This document shows, piece after piece, positions 7,901-17,000 of a stretch of DNA of 18,791 bases. Position 1 is the stretch's first letter. Each line of letters begins with the position of its first letter. The notes beneath the pieces were generated by a model that had not been told where the DNA came from, made no database searches, and was given only the letters and a program-made list of their open reading frames with translations. The stretch comes from Lachnospiraceae bacterium (GTDB lineage: Bacteria > Bacillota > Clostridia > Lachnospirales > Lachnospiraceae). The translations under genes were made by a program, and so were the position numbers. The stretch spans positions 1 through 18,791 of the forward strand of contig DOVL01000143.1 in the NCBI GenBank assembly GCA_003520105.1, given 5' to 3'.

Positions 7901-10900
7901 CCTTCATTGTATGATGGATGCTTGAATGAGAAATACTTCTGGCTTTCATCGCCGATACCCAAACCACCGGAAAAACCTCCGACCATCATAACACCAATTA
8001 CGTTATTATTATTTACAATATTATATTTACTTTCTATAAGTGTATCTCTACTTAACTTAGAGATATCATAGCATCCGAAGACTCCTCCGACAAAATTTCT
8101 ACCGAAAACAAACGCTTTATAACCAGCCGGTTCATCTTCAGAAACTGTGTTATCAGAGTTTGAAACGAGTGCCATCCTCGAATATCCAACGAGACCGCCA
8201 ACAAAGTAATCATGCTCAAGCATATTTCTTATATCAGAAACCGCAATCTTTGTCCCTGAACCTGACACAAGCGGACTGAGATCACCATCAGAATACAATC
8301 TGTAGGCATTACATTTGTCAATGACCATGCATTCGCCCTTTTTGACGTCTTTGTTGTCAATCTTTGTAGTTTGAGGAATTGCACCATACCAGTTACGATC
8401 ATTGAAATCTGTATAATAGCCGTCCATTGCGATGCCGGCTATACCACCAATATTTGAACACCGAAGAAGCCTGTTAGACTGATCTGTATGATCATCCTTA
8501 TTCGCTCCACTTGTTGCATTATTTGCATAATACTTCGTTTCATAAACATATACTACATTGCCAGCATAGATAAGATCATCTCCTCTTACCTCGCCATGGC
8601 TAATACATTCAGAGAACTTTATGTACTCAGCTCTGCTGACATATGCACCGGTAATTGACTTCTGTGTATTCTCTACAAGCTTGCCGTCTTCGAACTCGCC
8701 GTAAATATCATATCCATCATCATAATTCTGGAACCTTGCCTTGAAGAATGCCTTATCATTTGAGTCGCCCAGATAATCTCTTATAATATAAGCCCTTCCG
8801 ACAATACCACCGACATTTTCCATGCCAGTAATCCTGCCATAGTTTTCCAGCTTGCTGAATGTCATATCAGCCTTTGTTGAAGCTCCGTAAACAGTCCACG
8901 ATTCACGTCCCAGGATACCACCGACATCAGTCTTGCCATTAACAAAAGTTACTCCTGCTTCCTTGGATCTGATGTCCGCATCACCAAGATTCGCAACATC
9001 TCTTAATTTAAGGTTATTCAGCCTTCCAAGGTTATTTCCTGTGAAGCCACCTACCATGTTTGTATAAACAAATGCAGGCTTGTTATCATGCTCGATATCC
9101 TTTATAATCTCCATGCCAATAACCTTGTGTGCATTGAGCGCTAGGTATTCTATAGTTCCTAAATTCTCTGCAAAGAGTCCAAGTGGATAGAGACCTCTGT
9201 TAGCATTCTTATGTGCTGTATTAAGTTCAGAACCCGGTGTAGCATTTTCATCCGGATATCTTCCATAGGTATACAGATCTGAATCATTCCATGTCTCACG
9301 TGCGATCGCACCATAAACACCATATGCCATATTTGCAGCATAAGTAATAGTAAGATTGCTGATTGTATAGAAGTCGTCAGAATCATCCTTCTTACCGGTG
9401 AAAACATCATTCTTACCAAGTGCTCTAAAGCCTGGGAATGCATAATTAGCTGTATTCTGAGAATTTGCGCTCTGCCCTGACTGTCCGGCAACTGAAGGTG
9501 AAATGATGCTGTCAACTCTGTTGATAGAGTAATCCAGTCCATCAAAATTAATACCCGAATTCATGCTATTACTATATGAATTGAGATAATAATTGATTCC
9601 GTCCGAAGATGCTGATTTACCTATAAATTCGTTCCAGTCTATATCTTTTTCAAGCTTGAATATTCTGTCAGCGTCGCCATCCTTATAATCTGTTTCAAAT
9701 CTAACATTATAGAGATGTCTTCCGTTCTTGATTGAATAAACCTTATTGCTTTCATCCTTTGTAACCTTTGCAAATACAGGAGACTCAGCATTTGAAGTAC
9801 CATCTGAATTACCGGACTTAACAGTACATTTGATATCGGTAAGATTTTCCATATCAAAACCAAACCTGTAGAAACTGAAGGTATTAACGAAATTATCTCC
9901 TCCCGCCTGGCCCTTCATATAGTCATAACACATATATGACTGAGCCTGTGCATCTGCAGCATCAAGAACAACATGGATATCCGATCCATTCTTCCAAACA
10001 GGAACACGGATTGTTTTCTCAACAACACCCTTATTAAGTGTAACGATTGCTGGCGATTTAGCCGCATCACTGAGACTGTTCTGGATATCTGTAGCCTTGA
10101 AAGTAAAGCTTCCAAGCATCTCATTCGTATCTATAACACCACCTGAAGAAGCCTTGTAAATCTTTACATCAAACTTAGAACTGTCACTAAATGACTCTGG
10201 CGTAATTATGAGTTCTAGTACATTTCCATTCTTAAGGACAACAACTAAAGTCTTGCCCTTGCTTCTTCCTGAAACAGGAACAGACAGGGAATCAGCCGCA
10301 AAATATCCCATCATAACTTCATGTCGGGTTGCTTCATCTCTCTTAAGAACACTGACAACCTTACCCGAACCGTTCGCATAAGTAAAGCTATCGGCCCTGT
10401 CGCTGTAGCATACAGAAAAAACCTGCCTTGCCTCAGGTGAAAACTCGACAAGAATAGCTCCGTTAAGAACAGATCTATCGGATATGTATGGTGTGATCAT
10501 CTCGAAGAGAAGCTTTGTATCCTCAGCGAGTTGAACAGACTCCCCATTAAGGATCTTCATGTATTTATCATAGTCGCCCTTGCTTGCGGAAATGTAATAA
10601 ATACTTCCCTGATATTCACTCTTCTTGGCATCTGAAGAAAGATTGGCAGGTGTGTTGATCCAGATGGCTGTTCCTGTCGAGCTGCCGTCAGGCTGCCACT
10701 TATAAAACTCTCCACTTTTATCCCCATAAGCAATCTTAGTTCCGTCAAAGAAGTTGTGATTGTCAGGCGAACCAATCTGATGGCCAATATTCTTAACGAC
10801 ACTGGTTACCTTGTCATCAAATACACCGCTGGCGCCATACTCGGTGAACTGGTTCTGAACAGCATAATATATCGTCTCAGCGCTCGTATTCTCCTGCTTG

Positions 10901-11040
10901 AACTGCGAATAATCCTGCCATGATAGAAGCCCGGAAACCCCCATCGCTACAAGTATGCCCAGAAGAACAAGCACAACAATAAGCTCCACGAGAGTGAAGC
11001 CTTTGTTTTTATTAAATTTATGGGAGTTTTTAATAATCAT
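4951..11040 (-). CDS. Giant prepilin fused to a GLUG-type repeat surface domain (2029 aa)
   Basis: The protein starts with a 14-residue basic leader and a textbook prepilin site: G14/F15, then FTLVELIVVLVLLGILVA with Glu5 at E19, and the usual amphipathic continuation (SQFKQENTSAETIYYAVQNQF). A region of about 600 residues without a recognised domain follows. From about residue 660 to 1890 there are some 26 copies of a degenerate GLUG-like motif, such as VGGFTG, VGGILG, VGGIVG, IGGIAG, AGGVFG and NGGLVG, spaced tens of residues apart. This is typical of beta-solenoid adhesins. The last ~140 residues are non-repetitive and end KFMNLMIH. There is no LPXTG motif and no C-terminal membrane segment, so the pilin helix is the only visible anchor. 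The ATG at 11040 has AGAGGG upstream. The gene follows the BspA-type gene by 30 nt and precedes the K-like gene by 16 nt. Ordinary pilins have about 120-250 residues, so this is roughly ten times too long for a fibre repeat unit. A surface-binding role is inferred. Confidence 0.9.
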   Translation of the reverse strand: MIIKNSHKFNKNKGFTLVELIVVLVLLGILVAMGVSGLLSWQDYSQFKQENTSAETIYYAVQNQFTEYGASGVFDDKVTSVVKNIGHQIGSPDNHNFFDGTKIAYGDKSGEFYKWQPDGSSTGTAIWINTPANLSSDAKKSEYQGSIYYISASKGDYDKYMKILNGESVQLAEDTKLLFEMITPYISDRSVLNGAILVEFSPEARQVFSVCYSDRADSFTYANGSGKVVSVLKRDEATRHEVMMGYFAADSLSVPVSGRSKGKTLVVVLKNGNVLELIITPESFSDSSKFDVKIYKASSGGVIDTNEMLGSFTFKATDIQNSLSDAAKSPAIVTLNKGVVEKTIRVPVWKNGSDIHVVLDAADAQAQSYMCYDYMKGQAGGDNFVNTFSFYRFGFDMENLTDIKCTVKSGNSDGTSNAESPVFAKVTKDESNKVYSIKNGRHLYNVRFETDYKDGDADRIFKLEKDIDWNEFIGKSASSDGINYYLNSYSNSMNSGINFDGLDYSINRVDSIISPSVAGQSGQSANSQNTANYAFPGFRALGKNDVFTGKKDDSDDFYTISNLTITYAANMAYGVYGAIARETWNDSDLYTYGRYPDENATPGSELNTAHKNANRGLYPLGLFAENLGTIEYLALNAHKVIGMEIIKDIEHDNKPAFVYTNMVGGFTGNNLGRLNNLKLRDVANLGDADIRSKEAGVTFVNGKTDVGGILGRESWTVYGASTKADMTFSKLENYGRITGMENVGGIVGRAYIIRDYLGDSNDKAFFKARFQNYDDGYDIYGEFEDGKLVENTQKSITGAYVSRAEYIKFSECISHGEVRGDDLIYAGNVVYVYETKYYANNATSGANKDDHTDQSNRLLRCSNIGGIAGIAMDGYYTDFNDRNWYGAIPQTTKIDNKDVKKGECMVIDKCNAYRLYSDGDLSPLVSGSGTKIAVSDIRNMLEHDYFVGGLVGYSRMALVSNSDNTVSEDEPAGYKAFVFGRNFVGGVFGCYDISKLSRDTLIESKYNIVNNNNVIGVMMVGGFSGGLGIGDESQKYFSFKHPSYNEGSLVSQTNGADPYTVEGIKNTGLVLGVKREALDYGTVDEPGLVMKQDIDIARNYSNFSTNNQYSYQGLGIKKNLSSPSGPDSNIGGIAGASRLSIKNADNIQSDEAKALLLELVGISTSTSIVSWSDNEALWTALKDSWNTSLYGGNGVGGIVGKTVGKCSVNFDNKVNAIVYGADCVGGIVGSNNANDETCNVAGVTLNSAVVIGRDMVGGLGGNITGSLSGTAKFENAYSVFGRYAVGGAVGASNLNKAVNVEITGAYVRGKAYVGGFVGQVSNSAGNMTGKVNKTTVIADFFAGGVAGSIYSSINSDNNSALNKFKVSVNNETTVTATRAFAGGFAGLYAHHYDGSNKQCLMVEKSDIYDYSLVNSNIITTTSYLVNLANILNSTESNAGIVNTIIDAETNGGFKTRQVSNITLAFDGGSFPSGLKSVQAGIFAGGVFGYIPNGLGVTIELGRTSSTPITTAVTTTGTIDASGITSSVFAESDKPENYSSSSKKYSYAGGVIGRVPEGVSIKQAAYSGALTAGSTYLGQIAEVNAGTISESYVLAFNANNSVNNVNGGLVGLNTKKGYITKDNTIVAESLSVGGSLGGLIGENWADYVNNDDVDRSLNGWTISCKNMSASGSVGAFAGYNYGKVDVNGSEISIEKVTGGIDVGAYFGCNGGEVYNSAVEKYINDNQETYRYSIKTYRDDLSTKVSITADGTDKPISNVGIIAGVNEGSIHDICISENKCQLDITGECELAGAVCGSAQYMKGLSRCINFMDVGDSSMIINTAGGITANINNNNSSNEMIISQLDNHGKVYASEEAAGIVGIIGGGENGLTITDCVNTGDIYSSYDVSGIASELYKEKVELCRNYGRLNSGSNSVIGVGSNADSVTKIKCLEAGGCDLTGMHSASLTYYVYGQEANPDSVQTGGNMKDESLSFPLQLYVYSGDDGYALSYHNGSEAYASGIFGLAYDPTSETDRYNVFDELDKKFMNLMIH
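5370..9060 (-). repeat. GLUG-like protein repeat array within the giant prepilin
   Basis: This stretch encodes about 26 copies of a [VIA]-G-G-[FILV]-x-G motif, each usually preceded by a short strand such as VYGADC or VFGRYA and by an Asn/Ser-rich loop. Early copies (VGGFTG, VGGILG, VGGIVG) are closest to consensus. Late copies drift (VGAFAG, VGAYFG, VGIIAG, AGAVCG, VSGIAS). The pattern suggests a right-handed beta-solenoid of irregular coil length. The repeats are conserved at the protein level; I see no tandem repeats of identical DNA. Boundaries are approximate. Confidence 0.75.
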
Positions 11041-11070
11041 CGATTCTAATCCCTCTTATTAATGCTGATA

Positions 11071-14000
11071 TCAATCTTTCTCCGTGAAATATCCTTTATT
11101 AGAGGCCCCACCATCGATATGGGCATACTTATAACTCTTTCCGTCAGCCGAATTTGTATATGTGGTTCCACTTCCTCCGACTAATTTATTGCAACTATCA
11201 AACATATTACCACCGTTATCATTAGCACCAGTGCCGGTCAGACCGGTAGTTATAAAACCAGTACCATGCTCTATGTCCGCCGGTGATGCATAGATGGTTA
11301 CAAGTTTGCTTTTCTTGCCGAGTCTGTAGTAGTCATTAGCCTTGAACATAGAGTTTGCATATTTAAGGTTCGGTGTATTGAAGCCCGATAGATCGAGGGT
11401 TGTTATTTCATAGCATCTCGTGAACATATTATGCATACTCGTTACTTGTTCCGTTCTGAAGCCACTGAGGTTGATAGTTTGAAGCATCCAGCAGTCATTA
11501 AACATATATCTCATATCTGTTGCAGCGCTTGTATTGATTGCGTAATCAACTGTAGGGCTACCATCAGTTATCTTAAGCAAAGCATTGCAATAACAGAACA
11601 TATAAGTAAAATGCTTAACAGTTGAAAAATCAAGGCCTTGAAGATCAATACGCTGAACTGCTTTCCAGTTATTAAACATGCCATAACTACTTGCAGTATT
11701 GTCAGTAGGTTCATCTTCTTTTGTTGCAGCATAAACAGTAATGGCTTTAGACCACCAGAACACATTATAGTACGACGAATTCTCGTCTTCTTTTTCAGCC
11801 CAGAAGTATACTTCTATATGTCGATTAAGATCATCACGATAGTTTGGATCACTTAAATCTACCTTCGTTGCTTTTCCTTCCAAATATGCATCAAGTGCGT
11901 CTTCTGAAGAAATATTAGTTTTTCTTGAAAAGCCACGAATCTTTGTCTTGTCCACGCCTAGATATGTCTCAACCCATGCCGCATCCAAAGGCTGAAGCTT
12001 CGCTTTCTTAACAATATTCTTAGCTGTAAAGTATCCTTCCTGTCCGTCCTTATCTACGCGCGCGTATTCGGCATTTAAATGTGAATCCGAGTACGCTGTT
12101 CCTACCGGCACTTTTCCACCAACAAGTGCACGGCAATTTGAGAACATCTTTTCACTATTACTTATTGTTTTATTATACCCAGATCTAGTCTGATAATAGA
12201 ATCCATATCCATCATTATCATCCGGATCTGTTACATAGATAGTTTTCAGGCTTGTACAATCTTTAAACATTTCCTTGGTTGAGAGCGACCCAGTAGATGT
12301 TGAATTAATCATAGACAGATCAAGCTCTTCCAGTTTTTTACAACCATTGAACATAGCCCACATATCTGTTACATTTTCGCATTTGAATCCGGTTCCAAAT
12401 TTAATGCTCTCCAAATTGGAACATCCATTAAAGAAACTCTTTGTACTTGTTGCAGTCGTCGTAGTGATCATACTAACATCTATCGTCTGAAGATTAGTAC
12501 AACCATAGAAAATCTGTTCAAAAGAATTCACCTGTTCACACGTAAAATTCTCGCCTATGATTATGGTGTACAGGCCAGTTGCTTTTGTTCCACACTCTTT
12601 AAACATTGAAGTGCATGTTGTAAGGGCTTCTGAACTGAAAGTACTTAAATCTGCATTAAGTATTTTACATCTTGCAAACATATTTGCCATTGAAGTAACT
12701 TTAGATGTATTAAACCTGCTGAGATCAATTTCAGAAAGATTCTTACAATCATCAAACATGTACTCCATATTAGTGGCACTTGATGTATCCATAGAATAAT
12801 TATGTTCACGATCACCATCGCAAAGCTTCTTAAGGGCGTTACAATCCTGGAAACACTTTGATAGATCCTTCTGTTTTGAAAAATCAAGTCCATTAAGATC
12901 TATATACTCTACAGCTGTCCATTTATTAAACATGCCCTTTGATTCCGGATTTGTGTATACAATATCCGTTTCAGACCACCAATATACAATTTTCCCATCC
13001 ACCCAGAAATATACAGGAATATCACTAAAAGTATCATCATGAAGATCCACACCAATTGCTCTTGCTTCATCCAAAGTTAGTGTTGTATTTCTGCGGAATT
13101 CCTTAATCTGATCCTTTGTAACGCTGCCGGTAACACTTGAAATCCAGCCCACCTCAGTAATCCTATCCGTTGAGTCATCGAACATCTTGATCAGCATTGC
13201 ACGCACTCTCGTAAAGTATCCATCCTGACCGTCTTTATCAACGCAAGCATATGTCGCATCATATATTTGCTTAACCTTGACCTCTGTCGGATTAGTAATT
13301 CTTCCGCCGGTAAGCTTATCACAGCCTCTGAACATGTCTTTACTGTTTGCACTCGTTATGCTTCTCTGTCCACCATTAATAGTCAGATAGAATCCATTAC
13401 CATTCACATCTTCGTCATGGTCAGTAACGTAAATAGTCTGAAGTTCCGAGCAGTTAAAGAACATCTCTTTTGTATTTGCAAGAGATGTCGGATTAAAATA
13501 ATGCAGGTCTAAAGATGTAAGTTTTGTGCATCCATAGAACATCTCTGACATATCTGTAATACTCTCGCATCTAAACTCAGGTCCGAATTTAATCGTGGTC
13601 AGTTTTGTTCCCAGCTGAGGATTATCATCCGGTTCTTTCATACTAAACATTCTTTTACATTCAACCGCATTTTCAGTTGAAAAGTTAGAAATATCAATAT
13701 TTTCGAGCGATACGCAATAATAGAACATGTTAGAAAAAATCTTAGCTTTGTGCGTATCAAAACTACTAACATCAATACTTGTAAAAGATCGGCACTGATC
13801 AAACATTTTATAAAAGCTGTTTGCATTTGACGTGTCAAAGCCGCTTACATCGATAGCTTTCAGCTTATAGCAATGGAAGAACATAAACTCAAAACTCTGG
13901 GTGGCTTTTCCGTCTAATCTTCCTAAACTGTTAAGATTATCTCCTGTTCCAACCAAACTCGTAGTAAATGTATTCTTGTTCCACTTAATCTCTTCTATGT

Positions 14001-17000
14001 TTTCACACTCATTAAACATAGATGACATTGTTGTAACTTTTGCTGTATTGAAAGATGTAAGATTCAACGACTTAAGATTTGTACAAGCAGAGAACATATA
14101 GTGCATCTTTGTAACATTTGCGGTATTAAAACTACTCATATCAAGAGCAGTTACAGCATTACAATTAGCAAACATATATGACATATCATTTGCTGCACCT
14201 GTATCGAGCCCCGACACATTTATAACTGTTGCACTGTTACATCCATTGAATGTGCCATTAAAAGTTTCAACTTTTTGGGTGTCAAAACCACTGATATCTA
14301 TAGATTTAAGATTAATACAGCCATTAAATGTATTCTTAAATGAAGTTGCACTTGATGTATTAAATCTACTCACATCAAGTGTTGTAAGGCTTTCACAATT
14401 CTGGAACATCGATTCGAACCATACAACACTATGTGTGTCAAAGTTAGTTAAATCTATCGATGAAAGTGCCTTACAGCCTGAGAACATAGATGTCATACTT
14501 ACTACACCACTAGTATTAAGTGCAGAAATATCTATGGTCGCAAGATTCGTACAACCGCCAAACATATTCTTTGTTCTTGCCAGTTTAGAACTTGTGGTAA
14601 AGCCAGAAAGGTCTAGACTAGTAAGCTTAGAACAATTAAGGAACATACTTTCACATGTTGTTGTTTCCATATTGTCATGGAAAGCAGCTGTCACACCACC
14701 GATTGATGTAAGATTCTTGCAATTTGCAAAACATGAAGATAAATCTACAACCCTGGAGAAATCCAAACCTGTAAGATCTATCGTTCCAATTCCTGTCCAT
14801 TCCTTAAATATACTCTTGGAATTACTACGAATATATGCATATTTAGCATCTGACCACCAATAAATATTATTACCTTCTGACCAGAAATAAACCTGATAAG
14901 GAATTGGATTGTTATCAGCATCGAGATTGTTTGGATTATAATATACAGGATCTCCTATATACTCAGCTTCGTTTGGCGCAAACGCTTCATCAGTTGCCAT
15001 TCTATAGTAACCATTGGTTCCGTTATTTCCCGAACTATAGTCAACTATACTGTTGTTATTAAAATACTCGAGGAGTTCTTCCTCAGTATCAACCGAAGTA
15101 TACCTGCTAAATCCTGAAATATTAGCTCTGTTGTTTGCCGGAAGGAGTTGGAAATACTTAGTATTATTATCAAACTTCGTCCAGTTTTCCTCCATCATAA
15201 TAATCTGTGTAAATGTATCAAAATCATTCCTATCGATGAAGTAGCCCTTAATATCATCACGCCCTGCTCTTCTGTCAAGCCATGCTTTCTTGGCACTGTT
15301 ATCTTTCTCAACACTCCACTTTGTTCCGTGACCACCTTCGAGAACATCATTGTTTCCGAACATAACTGCACTGTAGCAGTTGCTTGGTACAGCAAAAGCT
15401 GTTGTAGCATAGATTCTCTTAAGTGAAGAACAGCCCGTGAAAACGCTTGTAAAGCCTTCAACTGTTGTAACACCACTTGTATTCCAGTCTTCAAGGCTCA
15501 ATTCAACAAGTGATGAACAGCCATCAAATACATATGCGATATTTGTAAGACTTGATGTTGTCTTAAGATTTGCAAAGTTCTGGTTAAGTGCGCTACAGTT
15601 CTGGAAAGTACCTTTAAGGCTCTCGCAAGCCGTAAGTGTGCATTCAACAGGAAGCGTCAAATCGGTAAGCGATGTATTTCCCGCAAATGCCATCTCAAGA
15701 GTTGTAACGCTTGAAAGATCCCATCCTGTCAGATCAACTGATGTAAGAGCCGGTGTATGAGTCCCATCGGAAACCATATTAAATGTTTCCTTCATGGATG
15801 TGACACCTGAAGCAGCCCAGTCAGAAAGATTAGCTGATGAGATTGCATAACAATTTCTGAAGGCATAATTGAGATCCTTAAGTTTATCACCCTTAACCTT
15901 CAGCGAATTAAAATCAATATTAAGTAGATAGCATCCGTCAAATGCTGAATTCATAGATTCAACCTTTGAGAGATTACTCCAGCTTTCTCCGAGAGATACA
16001 GTTTTGAGATTATTCATGCCGCAGAATGTATGATCAAGCGTCAGTAAATTAGATGCGTTCCAGCCTGACAGATCAAGTGTTTCCAGACTTGAACAGCCAT
16101 TGAACATATAATTTACATCAGTAACGTTATTTGTACTGAAGTTTGCAACATTAATCAATGTAGCGTTTTCGCAGCCATCAAACATATGTGCAAATCCGCC
16201 ATTATCGCCGATTGCTGAACTTGCGACATTATATGTATTAAAGTCTCCACTGAAGTCAAGTTCTATAACCTTGCTACATCCACAGAACATATATGCGACA
16301 TCTGTAAGATTGCCGCTCTCTGCATAGAAATTCACAAGATCGATCTCTTCAAGGCTGCTACAGCCCTTAAACATCGAATTAACTGTAGTTACTTTGTCAC
16401 CGTTAAACTTATCACCAAGAGTAACTTTTTTGAGTTTGGTACAACCTTCAAACATTGATGCCATTTTTGTGATTTCTGAAGTATCAAACTCTGAAAAATC
16501 AAATTCAATAAGACCGGTATTCTCTGCAAGTGTGAAGAATCCGGTGCAGTCTGACTGGAGATATACCTTATCTGCATCTGACCACCACATAACCGTGCCG
16601 GTAGTAGTATCAACCCATGCATACATTGATGGAGAAGTCTTCTGTTTCAGATCAACTCTAACAGCGCCCTTTGCCTGAACCTCTTCAAGTGTCATGTCGT
16701 TAGTACTTACACGTTCCATACCTCTAATAAGTTCTCCACTGAACAGAGGGGCAAACACATTCTTGTCAACAGTAACCTTATTAACATAATTCTCATCCTT
16801 CTCAATTGCCATCGTAAATGAGAACTCCTTTGTAGCCGTCGCATTTGCTGCGAAGATGATACTTTCTATCTGTGTTATACCATCTCTAGGCTTTGCATTA
16901 GTAGTTCCTGTTGCATCAAAAGCAAACGATCCATCCTCACCTGGTGCACCGTTCTTCCATCCTACGAAATAATATCCATTATCAAAATGAAGCTTATAGA

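Noticed and set aside
11071..11200. LPXTG or other wall-anchoring signal at the C-terminus of the first giant protein
   Set aside because: The protein ends with the normal BspA tail GYFTEKD, with no LPXTG, hydrophobic helix or basic tail. The same is true for the C-terminus of the GLUG protein at 4951.
14246..14863. A 205-codon plus-strand open frame opposite the BspA-type gene
   Set aside because: It is antisense to the repeat-rich coding region. Its composition (repeating SLVSLE/NI-type phrases) mirrors the LRR periodicity, and it has no SD or recognisable domain. The same applies to the other antisense or alternate-frame openings inside the two giant genes.
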